DNA from: Metridium senile
Lineage: Eukaryota; Cnidaria; Anthozoa; Actiniaria; Metridiidae
Direction of reading: 5' to 3'
NCBI GenBank assembly: GCA_949775045.1
Contig: OX459098.1
Coordinates: forward strand, 13,844,707-13,908,706
DNA length: 64,000 nucleotides
Part shown: piece after piece, positions 1 to 12,499 of the stretch
How the letters are laid out: the number at the start of each line of letters is the position of its first letter
Position numbering within the stretch: position 1 is the stretch's first letter
The notes under the pieces: generated by a model
Seen by the model: only the letters and a program-made list of their open reading frames with translations
What the model was told of the DNA's origin: nothing
Database searches by the model: none
Translations under genes and position numbers: made by a program

Positions 1-2400
1 TCTAATTTGGGTCACTATCAAAATTGGAAAAAAAGAATATAAAATTTTCTTCAGCTGTTGTTTTGTCTACAGAAAAAAAAAAATCAAGAAGAAGAAAAGA
101 CTTTCGGTGCCTGGTGGCACGTAGGTGCGGGTGTCTAAGTAGAATAGAAAAGTATTAATCGTCGGCCCCACAAAGAATTCAGTCACTTTTTACGGTTGAG
201 ATGCTAACCATAACCAACAGGTATTATAAAAAAAAAAAACACTATTCAGTGCTTCGTTTCTACTAATGGTGATTACACGTTCAAAATTTGCCTCTCTAAT
301 TTGGGTCACTATAAAAATTGGAAAACATAGAATATATAATATTCTTCATATCATTTTTTTTGTGTGTAAATAAGAAAATCAATGAAGAAGAAAATAGACA
401 CCAAGGGAAGTGACTTTGGTGTCTGGTGGCACGTAGGAGGGCGTGTCTGATTAGAATAGAACAGTAGTAATCGTCGGTCCTTCAATTAAAATTTTTAATT
501 TAATTTTACGGTTGAGATGTTAACCATATCATTATCATCCATTGTTCCCGCTCAGCGTGTGATCGGACATGGGGTGTGATTGCTTGGAGCTTGGAAAACT
601 ACGCTCCAACTACCACGTGAATTCCTTTTTGTCCATCATGGGTCGTAGTGCCTGTTGCATGTCCTTCCCAAGAAGGTCTTCCAACTTTTTTCCGATTTCG
701 TCTCTTGTCCAAAAGCACCTGTTTTTCAACACATCATTTTTTCATCGGACGCATATTTCCTAAATATTTTAAGCCGAGCAGTTATTAAAAAGAAGCAATA
801 TTCAGTGCTTCGTTTCTGCTAATTAATGGTGATTTCACTTTCAAAATTTGCCAACCTTATTAGTTTCACTATAAAAGTTGAAAAAATAGAATATAAAATA
901 GTCTCCAGATGTTTTTATTTTCCGTATAAAGAAAAAATATCAAAAAGAAAAACGGACTTTTAAGTAGAGTGACTTGTGTTGCCTAGTGACACCCAGTAGG
1001 AAGGCATGTCTGATTACATATCTCAAGTATGCACATGTTGAAGTCTGGGATATTCCTAATGAAAAGACCCACTGCCAACAATTAAGATTTTGGCTTTCTA
1101 CTTTCAAAAGATTCGCTAGTTTTCAAAGAAAATTGCGATGGATAATGATATCAATGTCCTTATAGTTTAAGTTCTGATTGTTACGAGGTCACATAATATA
1201 TGACGCCATAATACCAAGAAAATAATCAGAATCTACTCGGACGTCAGTTTAACTATAAAAGAGAAAAACTAAAAGCCAAAAATTGATGAGCAATAGATGA
1301 CCCCCGAGATCTATCAATTCACCCACTTTTATCAAAATCCAATGACTTTGTGGCAATGACAAAGAGACACTTGTGAGACACTGGCTAAAACCAGGCTTTA
1401 ACATACTTGAGACGTACTTGCACCCTGTACAGCACCAGGTAGATCTTATTAGAGACCACGTTAATGTTCCTTAAATTGATAGATGATAATTTAAGTTCTT
1501 ACTAAAATCTTATTGCATTTTTATACAAAACAAAGGAACAGATCAGAAACGGCAGGGTATATAGTCATGTAGGTTAAGAACTTGGACGATATAGTGAGGC
1601 TTCGTTGGTGTTTTTATAACAAAACAAATGAGGTAAAATATATACTTAGTCCCGTTGAACACACACGTGTTTTGCCTTGGTAAAACAGTGAAAAGGGGAA
1701 CGTAAAAGATGAAAGAGGCTACAAAAATGTTAGGAAATAGGAACAATATTTAGGCAGATTTGCATGATGAAAACGAACATTTATTCAATAGAAGAGTATC
1801 CTATTAAACAACCTATTCATAAATGTAGTTGTTATGCCATGAAACCTAGTGTGTATGACAGATAATAAACGTAAATAAGCAGGTATTATAAAGATAACAA
1901 TACTGCGCCGTTTCTTAATGGAGATAACACGTTCAAAATCTCGATATCTAATTAGCCTGCGTCAGAAATCTCGATATCTAATTAGCCTGCGTCGCAGGCT
2001 ATATCTAATTTGCGCCACTCTAAAACTTCGTGGTGTTCAAAATATCATATCTTTCAATGTACATGGTGTTCTAGATACTGTGGTATAGATATTCTGGGTA
2101 CATATTTCTTAAAAGTCCCAAAAAGCGGTGTGTTTCCAATATGGTGAAAAAACATTTATTTTCTAACATCTAATTCAGATCCTTTTGGTAGAATTCTTGC
2201 AAGTATTCAGTGAACATCCAACTACCTCCTGCCGGTGGGTTTATTCAATAAACTTATTTTATTATCTAATTACCAAACGATCATCCTTCACCTCCCCAGA
2301 CGGTCCTGTTTTGTCTCGTTGTGCTATATTACTTTTCATCTTATCTATACTGGTGTATTGCTATTTCAGTTGTCGTTAAGTTTAGTATTTATAAATCTTA
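1..2400. repeat. Segmental duplication copy A (non-coding)
   Basis: This stretch is the first of three diverged copies of one ~2.4 kb sequence; the others are at about 2455-5060 and 22580-25140. Shared landmarks in the same order include a block with CCCGCTCAGCG (near 550), GACGCCATAATA (near 1202), a GAAACGGCAG block (near 1547), GATGAAAGAGGCT (near 1709), CTGCGCCGTTTCTTAATGG (near 1903) and a TTTTGTCTCGTTGTGCTATA block (near 2310). It starts inside a ~300-bp subunit (1-186) followed by another (187-490). A core reading GTATTATAAA, then GTTTCT, AATGG and ACGTTCAAAAT, recurs several times. Short open frames in it are not kept between copies, so no gene is called. The nature of the ancestral unit is unknown. 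Confidence 0.75.
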
Positions 2401-2454
2401 TGGATTGATAGCTTTTGCTCTTTGTCTTGTTGAAACTTGGTCTTTGTCAGTTTT

Positions 2455-5060
2455 TACAGTTGAAATGTTAACCATATAACAAAGCAGGTATTATAAAAAG
2501 TAATTTTCAGTGCTTCGTTTCTACTGATTAATGGCGATTACACGTTCAAAATTTGCCAGTGCAACTGTCAAAATTGGTAAAAATAGAAATAGAATAGTGT
2601 TCATATTGTTTTTGTGTAAATAAGAAAATCAATTAAGAAGAAAATAGACACCAAGGGGAGTGACTTTGGTGCCTGGTGGCTCGTAGGAGAGGGTTTCTGA
2701 TTAGATTAGAACAGTAGTAACCGTCGGCACCTCAAAGACATTTTCCCAGTTTTTACGGTTGAGATGTTAACCATAACCAACCAGGTATTATAAAAAAACA
2801 CTATTCAGTGCTTCGTTTCTACTTATGGTGATTACACGTTCAAACTTTGCCAATCTAACTTGGGTAACTATAAAAATTGGAAAACATAGCGGATATAAAA
2901 TAGCCTTCATTTGTCTTTTTTGTCTAAATAAAATATCAATCAAGAAGAAAATAGACACCAAGGTGAGTGACTTTGGTGACTGGTGGCTTGTAGGAAGGCG
3001 TGTCTGATTAGAATAGAACGACTAAATCGTCGGCAACTCAAATAAAATTCCTCAAGTTGTTAACCATATCATCATCATCACTTGTTCCCGCTCAGCGCGT
3101 GTAATCGGTCATGGGGCGTGATTGCTCGGAGCAAGGAAAGCTACGCTCCAACTACCGCGAGTAGTCCTTTTTGTCCATCATGGATCGTACGTAGTGCCTG
3201 TTGCCTGTCTATCCCAAGACGGTCCTCCAGCTTTTTCCAATTTCGTCTCTTGTCGGAAAGCACCTGTTTTTGCATTGCATCATTTTTCATCCGACACACA
3301 TGTGCTAACAATTTTAAGCAAGCAGGTATTATAAAAAGCCATATTCCATGCTTCGTTTCTACTAAATAGTCGTGATTTCACGTTCAAAATTTGTCAACCT
3401 AATTTGGGTCACTATAAAAATTCGAAAAATAGAATATAAAATAGTCTTCAGATGTATAAAGAAGAAAAACTATAAAGAAGAAAAACAGGCCCTAATTAGA
3501 GAGAGTGACATGTGTTGCCTAGTGATGCGCGGTAGGAAGGCGTGTCTGAATATACGTCTCAAGTATGTTAAGGTCTGAAATTTTCCTAATGAAAAGACCC
3601 ACTCCCAAGAATTAAGATTTGGGCTTCCTACTTTCGAAACAAAAATGAATGATGAAAATCGCACTGGATGTTGATATCAATGTCCTTGATGTTTTAATTC
3701 TGAATGGAGTCATAACTAAAACATTAATGACATTGATATATACAGGAGTACACATTATGTATGTCGCCATAATAATAAGAAAATACGCACAATTTACGCA
3801 GACGTGAGTTTAAGCTAAAGAGAAAAACTAAAAGCCAAAAGTTGATAAGTAATAGATGATCCCGAAAACTATCAATTCACCAATTTGTATCAAAATTCCA
3901 TGAATTATGTGACCCTTGTGAGACACTGGCCAAAACCAGGCCTTAACATACTTAAGACGTACTTGAAACCTGTACACCACGTAGATCGTGTTAGAGACAA
4001 CTTTAATGGTCCTAAAAATTGATAGATCATAATTTAAGTTCTCACCAAAATCTCATTCCGTTTTTATACTAAACAAAGGAACAGACCAGAAACGGCAGTG
4101 TATATAGTCATATAGGTTAGGAGCCTGGATGATAATAGTCAGACTTCGTTGGTGTTTCTATAACGAAACAAATGAAGTAAAATATATACTTAGTCACGTT
4201 GAACACAAAGGAAACATACTGACGTCTATTGCCTTGGTAAAACAGTGAAAAAGGGGGCGTAAAGGATGAAAGAGGCTGCAAAAATGTTAGGAAATAGGAA
4301 CAATGCCGGGGCAGATTTGCATGACGAAAAACAACATTTATTCAATACAATATTATACTATTCGACAAGCTATTCATAAATGTAGTTGTTTTGCCAGGAA
4401 ATATAGTGTGTATGACAGATAATAAACATAAATAAGCAGGTATTATAAAGATAACAATACTGCGCCGCTTCTTAATGGAGATAACACGTTCAAAATCTCG
4501 ATATCTAATTTGCGCCACTCTAAAACTTCGTAATCAAGGGAATGGCAGTTTTACTGGTGTTCAAAATATCATATCTTTCAATGTACATGGTGTTCTAGAT
4601 ACTGTGGTATAGATATTCTGGGTACATAGTTCTTAAAAGTCCCAAAAAGCGGTGTGTTTCCAATATGGTGAAAAAATATTTATTTTCTAACATCTAATTC
4701 AGATCCTTTTGGTAGAATTCTTGCAAGTATTCAGTGAACATCCAACTACCTCCTGCCGTTGGCTTTATTCAATAAACTTATTTTATTATCTAATTACCAA
4801 ACGATCATCCTTCCCCTCCCCCGACGGTCCTGTTTTGTCTCGTTGTGCTATATTACTACAAGAGTCAGGCCTCGGAGGCATTCACTAACAACACTCATGA
4901 TTGTAAACTGCTGGTTTTCAGCAGTCCGATAAGTCCTCCATATACACATTAGTAGATTGTAAAGCGCTATGAGCTATTCTAGAGATATAGCGCTATATAA
5001 ATGAGGCATATTATTATTATTATTATTACTCATCTCATCTATACTAGCCTGATTTTCAGA
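2455..5060. repeat. Segmental duplication copy B (non-coding)
   Basis: Second copy of the ~2.4 kb segment, directly after copy A and in the same orientation. It begins with two tandem ~300-bp subunits (2455-2750 and 2755-3050), each opening with a TTTTTACGGTTGAGATGTTAAC block. Landmarks match copy A in order: CCCGCTCAGCG near 3089, GCCATAATAATAAG near 3765, AACGGCAG near 4091, GATGAAAGAGGCTGC near 4266 and the TTTTGTCTCGTTGTGC block near 4832. It differs from A by substitutions, small indels and a ~170-bp SINE-like insertion near its end. No conserved reading frame is seen. Confidence 0.75.
4857..5028 (+). mobile_element. SINE-like insertion with GCGCTATATAAATG tail and (ATT)n end
   Basis: Copies A and C read straight through from CTATATTA to CATCT(T/C)ATCTATACTGG, but copy B has ~170 bp inserted there, so filled and empty sites can be compared within this window. 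The insert ends in TTGTAAAGCGCTATGAGC...GCGCTATATAAATGAGGC followed by an ATT microsatellite, a 3' end widespread among invertebrate SINEs. TATTACT/TTATTACT at both ends could be the target-site duplication, but the ATT tail makes this ambiguous. No clear tRNA-like head is seen. Confidence 0.65.
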
Positions 5061-5657
5061 GCGGGCCTGGGTCCTGCGCTATCGCTTTCTCCCCAAACTC
5101 CGTCTGATGGACTTCGCCGAATACTGTGTTCTGCATTGTTTGATTTTTGACCAATTAGAGCAAACTTTATGTTTTTCGCGAAGTGAGGTATGTAAGGAAT
5201 GCACAACAACAGGAAGGACTTAGGAGGCACTCATATTACAAACGATGTATGGATCAGGCTCAATAATTCGGTGTTTTTCTTCCTTTGTTTAAGAATTTCA
5301 TGACAACATATACTTTATACATTTAATTCTCATATTTGTGCCAATCAGAAGCGGAGGGTCGCTCTGTCTATTAAGACCTTTGATTGGATGAAAGCTGACA
5401 GCAAGATGTCAACAAGTTAAAAACGGTTTCCAAATATGGCTATAATTGACAGTGTCTATCAAAACAGCATGGAAGTGAGATTCTTAGCTCTTTGGGCCAG
5501 GGGTTAGTCTCGTTGAATCACGAACCGTCAACAAACCGTCAAATTTACAAACGCTAAAGCAAACGCTAAAGGCAAGGAGAAAATAACCCATTGTACAAAT
5601 ATCGTAATTTGATTGGACGGTCTTGTCTAAATGGTCCCGGTTGGAGTGTTCGCACTG
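5061..5657. other. Unassigned intergenic stretch
   Basis: No coding region, tRNA or clear repeat pair was recognised here. Open frames are short and have no familiar motif. The stretch lies between segment copy B and a CAGT-rich microsatellite. Confidence 0.4.
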
Positions 5658-5730
5658 TAATCAGTCAGTCAGTTAATCAGTCATTCAGTCAGTTAATCAG
5701 TCTGTTAATCAGTAGGTCAGTAATCAGTCA
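5658..5730. repeat. Imperfect CAGT-type microsatellite
   Basis: Alternating CAGTCAGT and TTAATCAGT units run through this stretch. The short open frame over it is a by-product of the repeat. Confidence 0.8.
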
Positions 5731-5866
5731 TTTTAATTATATTAATTTTTATCTGGCAGACATTTTTATTGCACTGAGTTTTTTTGTTTTTTGTTTTCAA
5801 CAACGCTTTACAAATTTGTTATAAAACAGATTGATACACATTAAAAAAGATATATTACAAAATATT

Positions 5867-6029
5867 GTTAGAGCGGTTTTCGTATGAGTGGGAAACTGGC
5901 CGTAATATTTACCGCACAGTTACGGTACTGTTACTGTAGAATTTTCGAATGTTTTTATAGAACTTACGGTACGGTTACGGCTACGGTACGGTACGGTCAG
6001 TTTCCCACTCGTACGAAAACCGCTCTAAC
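5867..6029. mobile_element. MITE with ~35-bp terminal inverted repeats
   Basis: The left end GTTAGAGCGGTTTTCGTA and the right end TACGAAAACCGCTCTAAC are exact inverted complements. The match continues inward through GAGTGGGAAACTG. The 163-bp unit has no coding capacity, and its interior is rich in TACGGTACGG steps. This is typical of a miniature non-autonomous DNA transposon. No certain target-site duplication is seen. Confidence 0.85.
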
Positions 6030-6040
6030 ATAACTTCTTG

Positions 6041-6400
6041 AGGCCGATTTACACGGCACGATTGTCGTGTGCGATTTGTAGTATATACGACTCAAATGAG
6101 CTCCAATTCGTGCCGTGTAAATGCCCCTACGACTTGCCTACGACTGACGCACGCGACCTACAACTTGTAGTAGGATTTTGAGCCAAGGATCAAAAATCTA
6201 CGACTTGTCGTAGGAAAATGACGTGATTTGTTCCATATTAGGACTGGAACTAGAATTTCGTCCAATCACTCACGATTTTAGCAATGGCGTATACGAATCG
6301 TATACAACCAGTCGTGCGCGTGTGAATGGTACCTACTACATGTTGTAGGCAAATCGTATACTACAGTCGTAGGTCAAAATCGTATCGTGTAAATCGGCCT
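6041..6400. mobile_element. MITE with AGGCCGATTTACACG inverted termini
   Basis: AGGCCGATTTACACG at the left and CGTGTAAATCGGCCT at the right are exact inverted complements. The 360-bp body holds repeated short palindromic words (ACGACTTG, GTCGTAGG and relatives) and no open frame. It sits 11 bp from the previous MITE. A similar but distinct element is at 25326-25522. Confidence 0.8.
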
Positions 6401-6608
6401 TTATAAAACACTTTATTAAAAATGTTTGTTTTTATAATGATATAATAGCTAAAAATCTTTATAATAATAATACAAAGAATCAAAATTATCTACAGTAAGC
6501 TTGATGAAAGAGCCAGGTTTTAACTGAGTTCTTTTTGTGGAAGTTGTAGTGTTGGCATGTTTGTGTTCATCTGAAACTATAAAGGCACGCGAATTTTTTT
6601 GATAAAGT

Positions 6609-8899
6609 TTAGTTTAGTTTATGTCCAGGTTTGCATGCGTCATTACATAACTTAGAAGTTATTTTCTCTCGCCTCTTATGCAAGGACGTTAAGCCTATTT
6701 CCTCCAAAGCTTGGTCATAACCTAAATATGGGTAGATTATTCGTAGTGTTGAGAGTTCGTAGTCGGTCAGCATAGGACACATCTTTAGGGTAATTAAGTA
6801 TGAACTTTGTAGCACGTCTTTGTACGTTTTCGAGCAGTCCTTTATGTTTTGCAGTGTGTGGGGACCACAGGCTTGAACAGTACTCCAGATGCGGACGCAC
6901 TAGGGAACAGTAAAGTAGTTTTCTAGTCGAATGGTCAAACGCGTTTAACCAGACCAAGGGTTCTATTAGCTTTGCTGGTAATTTGTGAGATCGTCAAAGA
7001 CTGTTATACCCAGATCTCTAGTGTGCGACACATTTTCAAGCTTGGATAGATCGTCAACGTATTGCTGGGCAAACAAGTTGGCATTTTCTTTTAGGAGCCA
7101 TGCAGGAACGCCATCGGGACCGTTTGCTATAGATGGTTTTAGTGAGGACAGCTTCTTAAAACCCCGCGTATAAGAACCTAGATTTTTCCAAGTCAGCCTG
7201 AACAGAACAAAAAAAATGAAAATTTCAGCCTGACAGGTTCTTACATTTTAGGTTCTTATAGCGGGGTTTTACTGTACTTGAAATATAGGAGCTTCATCGG
7301 TGGTTTGCTCAGCGGTGTTAGGCTGGCGAAGCTCAAACTCACTCATCAAAGACAAAAAGGCATTGTTGATAGTATTAGCTGTGTTTTTCAAGCTGGACGA
7401 GGAATTCAGTTCACCAAGTACACAGTCGATGTATTGGTATAATGGTGTCGGATGTTTTGATGTTGACATTCCACTTAGTTTCTTAACTTCGCTCCACCAA
7501 TTAGCTGGCTTACTCTCTTTCAAGTGTTTGACCTTGGATTCATAAAATTTGGCAAGACAATTTCGGTACACGGCTTGGTCCCCTTTAGCTAGTGCTTTCT
7601 GCCCAGGCGATGTACTCGGGGGGTAAAATGACGGGGGGGGGGGGGGGGGGGGTCCGACGTAGCTTCATATTGCAACCCCCCAAAAATACTCAAACCTGAA
7701 ATTTTACACCCAAAAAAATACATGGCATGCAAATTTCGAACCCAAAAAAATACAAGACTTATAAATACCTCAAGACTGATTTATTGAATGTATATTGGAT
7801 GTTTCTTTACGGGACTCACGCCTTGCTGAAAAAAATTCCAAACGAATAATTTTTTGATACACGAATCGGAACAAAAACTGAGCTCGGAGATGTGAAAAAC
7901 CCCAATGATACTGGTTTTTCTTTTTAAGACTTAAAAAAATACGTGGCAGGTCTCTTGAACCCAAAAAATACCTAGAACGAAAATTGTCAAAAAAATACGT
8001 CGGACCTCCCCGTCATCTTACCCCCCGTGTACATCGCCTCGGGCTTTTTGACGTTCACTGATGAGATGTTTCAACTTCCGGTTTACGCAGGCAGGCTCAT
8101 TAGGGTGGATGGAATTGGACTTTAGGGGATGGAGAATGTTTATACCGGTGTTTACAATGACCTCTAACATATCCACTTTACCCTCGCAGGTACCATTACC
8201 GTCATTGTTTTGATGTTTACTTCCTCTAAATATGTGAGCATGGCTAATCGTTTTGTCGGTCGTAGGTTTCTCAATGTAATTTTTGTCTTGGTCTTATGTT
8301 GTTTAATGCGCTTCAAAGGCTGGACTTCAATAGAATAATGATCAGACAAACCAGAGGCAGGGCGTTGGATAGGTGAGTCGTAAAATTACTTTAAGTTTGT
8401 AAAGACTGGGTCCAAGGTGTTGGCACCACGGGTTGGAAAATCAACAATTTGTTTTAGTTTGAAGCTGTTGGCGAGAACATTTCTTGAATAAGCTGTTGTT
8501 AAAATCTCCAAGTAGAATAATTCCACAACCATGGTAACGAGCTTCAATAGCCGATAAACAATTGTAGAGGTACTCAAGCATAGGCGTGTCAGTCGCGCTT
8601 GGTGGATGGATATAATAATGTACCGATGACACTACTAGTAATTCCTCTGGGGAGACGTATTGCGCGAATTTGAGTCGGCCATAAAACTTCAAATTGATCG
8701 ACAATAAGATCTTCAAGAAGTTTGAACTGAATAGAGTCTTTGTAATAAGATTGTCGACATTGCGACTTGTGTTATTTATATTCTTGTAGTGCTCGGGATA
8801 TGGTTCACTGCTTCTGAAGAGATGACTTTGATTTGATGTTGGCGTGAATGTCTGACTCTCACTTGCTTTCCTGCTCTTGTTACGCGATATCTTGGCCAT
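6609..8899 (-). pseudogene. Decayed APE-type non-LTR retrotransposon (CR1/L2-like), internally deleted
   Basis: Minus-strand fragments together resemble ORF2 of a CR1/L2-type element. At 8441-8899 is the C-terminal part of the apurinic-like endonuclease with GIILLGDFN. At 8386-8577 comes the DFPTRGANTLDPVFTNLK stretch and at 8164-8349 the SDHYSIEV stretch. At 7269-7571 is the linker between nuclease and reverse transcriptase. At 6985-7173 the RT begins with a GPDGVPAWLLKENANLFA block. From there it jumps to the C-terminal stretch at 6715-6957 (LVRPHLEYCSSLWSPH) and a tail domain at 6609-6815. Palms with the YADD box are missing, so most of the RT core has been deleted. Frameshifts separate the fragments and a MITE interrupts it at 7605-8039. 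It is dead as an element. The clade assignment is approximate. Confidence 0.8.
7605..8039. mobile_element. MITE nested in the retrotransposon, with a 20-G tract in one arm
   Basis: The left end AGGCGATGTAC, then CGGGGGGTAAAATGACGGGG, is mirrored at the right end by CCCCGTCATCTTACCCCCCG, then GTACATCGCCT. The element splits the coding linker of the surrounding non-LTR remnant, so it inserted after that element. Its interior contains many CCCAAAAAAATAC words, some as inverted pairs. The left arm carries 20 consecutive Gs (7633-7652) where the right arm has only the complement of GGGGAGG, so the tract expanded after insertion. No open frame is present. Confidence 0.8.
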
Positions 8900-9055
8900 T
8901 TTCCGCCCTAATTAAATAGACTTATAATTGGTAAAGAGCTAATTTCCACCATTTAAAGGTCAAATTGTAGAGATTTAGGGTTGAAAATTACAGAAGTTAC
9001 AGGAGCTATGAAAAGTGCCGCCACCTCGAGGCGCATACATTTTTACTCGGGCTAC

Positions 9056-11917
9056 CTAATAATAATAATATCGATAACGAAAGTCAATGTCACCATCATC
9101 GTCCGCATTCTCGTTATTGGTTTCCCCTAGGTACTTTCCATCTTTCCTGATGTAGCCGTTCTTAATCATTGCACGTAGCATACCGTAATAGCAGCTGTTA
9201 GTTTTGTTTGTTTGGGTGGTAGTTAAGTTCCATGTTTGTGCCGAAAAAGTTAGGCGACTTCTGACGAAAGCATTTAAGAACAGCATTCGTATTGGTAGGC
9301 TGGTGTTAAAATTCCGTAGTTTTGGCTTCAGTTCTTGAAATTTAGCTTTTGCCAGGTTGATGCAGAGTGTTATTTCAGTATCGCCCGTGGATGGCTCATC
9401 GTATTTTATGTCGCTACCCAAGTATCTGAATATCATCTTATTTTCGATAGGTACTTTGTTTAGACTGGCAATGGTGGTTGGGTATGGGTCTTCCTTGTTG
9501 AGATATTTATAATTAAATATCATGGTTTTGGTTTTGGTAGCATTGATCTTTAGATGGTAGCGTTGAAGCGTTATGTTGAGCATCACGAGAGCTTGTTGTA
9601 GAGTGTCCTTATTGAGAAAGAAAAGCTCTATCCCACCCAATCATTTGTGTTCACACCCGAGTATGTCTTTTGACCTCTTGCCTCCCTTACTGTAGCAGTT
9701 GATCTTACTCTGTATTTGTAGTCAACAAACCCCACATTCTCTTTCTTGCATTCTTGGATAAAGATTCTCATCACAAAGTCCATCATCAGGTTGAATAGAA
9801 GTGGGCTTTCTGGGCCTCCTTGTCTAACCCCAGAGCTAGTTGTAAACTTGTCATCGGGCATATCGCTCAGAGCTGTGGAAGTATTTTCATAAATCGATTC
9901 CAAGATCTTAATGCAGGTTGTATTTGCATTACTTGGAAAGCGGATGTAGATCGATTTGAATAGCCATTTTCTGATGATATGGTCGAATGCTGAGCTAAGG
10001 TCGATGAAGAGGACGAAGATCGGCATGCAGCTGCATACGATCAGATATTTGTTGTACTCTCTTAGTGATATATATACCATCAGCGGTGCCGCGCCCCTCT
10101 CTAAAGCCTTGTTGTTGATCACTGATCTGAAGGTTATACCATTCTTTTAATCTGGCCAGAATTATCATTACAATAATTTTGCATAGGCTTGAGCCAATCT
10201 GCAGGCCTCTGTAGGAACTTGGTTCTTTGGCCGACCCTTTTGATGCTCCTTTCCAAATTGTTACCAGTCTACTATGGCTGAAACTATCAGGTAGTTTCTG
10301 TGTGTGCCAGATGTTGTCAGTTAGATTCTTGAGCATATGTAGTAGGTTTGGTGACTCGGCTGCATATTTCAATAGTTCAGGGTTGATATTATTTGCAGCT
10401 TTTTTATTCTTTAGGCGTTTTATGGTTTCTTTTATCTCAGATGTTGTTGGTGGCTTATTATCAATCTCGACTTGTGTTGTTATATTTTGAAGTTCAGCAG
10501 CAAAGTCTGGAAGTTGGGTTAGTTCCACTGGCTCCAAGTTTGGTGTCTCAGGGTTAAAGTGCTTCTGGAAGAAGGCTTTCAATCTGGCTGGTGGACATTT
10601 AATGGAGGTTTTTACTCTCTGGAAGTTCGAGTCATCCTTTGCTGCTTTGAAGAGGTCTTCAATTTCACGTTTTGCTGCGAATTGGTTGATGGATTCAGCT
10701 TCTTGTTTTACGCGTTCGTTTCTAAGATAGTTGATGCGCTTTTTTATAAGTTTGGACACTCTTCTATACTGGCTTGATTTCCTTGGCCAGTGAGATTGGG
10801 CTCTTTCGTCCAGACGTGCATTTAATTCAGTATCATTTTTGAAAATTGCATCATGTCTTGAGTTCTTTTTATTTTTCTGAGGCAATATTTCTGTGGCTAC
10901 TTCATCAAGCACTTTAACTAGTCTATCTGATATGTCTACTGCGGTGGTGGGAGTTTTGGTTTGTTGTAGTTTGGTATTAACTTGGTTTGTATAGGCATCT
11001 TGGATTTCTGGAATTAGTAGGGCTGCGAGGTCAATTTTTCTTTTTCTTTGAGGTGGGGTTTTTCGATATTTGTATCGCGCGGCTCTGGTACATGGTGTTT
11101 TTAGGGTTGCGACTAAGAGCTTGTGGTCTGTAGAGAAATCATACCCGCGTCTGATTCTGCAGTCTAGTATACAATTTTGAAGATGTTTGTCAGCCAGGAT
11201 GTAGTCAAGGACTTTCCGTAGGCCAGTACCTGAATACCAGCTATAGCGATGGATGGCTCGATGTTTGAAGAATGTGTTACTGATGCATAGCTTGTGGGAT
11301 CTGCAGTAATTGATGAGTCTCTCTCCGTTATCGTTGCTGATATGATTGACGTTGTTACTAGTATCATTTCCATCAAATTTCGATAACTTTTGGGTTAAGT
11401 CAGTTGTGGCGTTCATATCTGCTAGGATTACCAGCTTCTGATGTTTGGTATCTCGAACAGTAATTTTTTGAAGATTATTATAGAAAGCGTTCTTTTGTTG
11501 TTCTCTTGTCATAGTGTCGTTTTCGCTGTTAGGAGGAGCGTATGCAACAATTATCTTTAGTTGGTAGCCGTGGTAAACCACTGCAGCAGTCAAAAGTCTA
11601 GCGTTAATATAGTTGACTTCTTCGATCACTATTTCCGGACACACTCTTATGAGTAGACCTACTCCTGCTTCGCGTTTTCTTGTATATCCTGATCAGTGAA
11701 ATTCATATTTGTTGATCCCATTAATATCGATGATTTCTGCTCCGGATTTAAGTTGTCTAACTTCTTGTAGTCCGCAGATGTCAATTCCTGCTCTTAAAAC
11801 CTCCTTTGCTACAGAGAAGAGTTTTCCTGCTTCCTTGTCAGTGCGAATGTTGATGGTGCCTAATTTCCATGTTTTGAAGCTTGGTAGGCTGTCCTTTTTG
11901 TGTTTGTGTTTAGTCAT
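9056..11917 (-). pseudogene. Near-complete non-LTR retrotransposon ORF2 (endonuclease + reverse transcriptase), frameshifted
   Basis: Read on the minus strand. At 11693-11917 is the endonuclease start (KLGTINIRT, then ICGLQEVR). The long frame 9995-11644 continues with the nuclease (KLVILADMNATTD, VLDYILADK, STDHKLLVATLK), a basic linker, and the RT start (SYRGLQIGSSLCKIIV, QQGFREGRGTADGI). A frameshift leads to 9628-10122, with FVLFIDLSSAFDHI and SGVRQGGPESPLLFNL, the RT palm. Another leads to 9056-9640, the thumb and C-terminus. The YxDD box, expected at the junction near 9640, is degraded. The 3' end finishes in (ATT)n, as in RTE-like elements. It abuts the 5' side of the previous remnant in the same orientation. 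At least three frame breaks make it inactive. The clade is RTE/RTEX-like at best. Confidence 0.85.
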
Positions 11918-12499
11918 GATTATACAATCTAGTAGAAGATTCTGGTAGAGGATTCTCGTAGGAAGTTACAAGATTTATTAATACTAAGTACTCGTTCTCA
12001 TTGTTGCTGTATTACTGCCAACATAAAGAGTACTGACCAGAGGCCTATTAGCCAGAGTGCACTAGATATATGTATACTATATATATTGAATATACTCGGT
12101 TGTCCGTCTCCCACGGCGAGGACGTTAGGGTTGGATATTTTGGGAGACAAAAAATGGTCTATTGTTTTTGTTTAATTTTCTATTTTAGCTGTTGCTGTTA
12201 AATGTTTGCCTATGATGGTACAATCGACCACCTTTCCTTCCCACGAATTTATGTTCGATCCCCTCCTTCCCACGAGGTCATTGTACTTACATTTACCACT
12301 TGAGCTCATTGGTTCCGCGCGTTTCATTTCAATTTATCATACAAAGCCCCCTTTTAACAGCTCCTTTTCTCTTCCACAATCGTCACCACTACCTTCTACC
12401 TTCTTCGTTTACCTTTACATACCTTTCTACTGTTCAGCCTTATATCTTAGATATCCATACATATGAAATAATCATATTATTACATATACTTTTATCAAA
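11918..12499. other. Unassigned stretch upstream of the retrotransposon
   Basis: This may include the 5' leader of the minus-strand element. A short palindrome GTCTCCC...GGGAGAC spans 12107-12151. The rest is pyrimidine-rich and has no recognised gene. Confidence 0.35.

Noticed and set aside
569..763. Open frames in the duplicated segment (also 3082-3369 and 23002-23280) with a partly shared peptide
   Set aside because: The similarity follows from the DNA duplication. The frames start and stop differently and are shifted between copies, so there is no sign of selection on protein.
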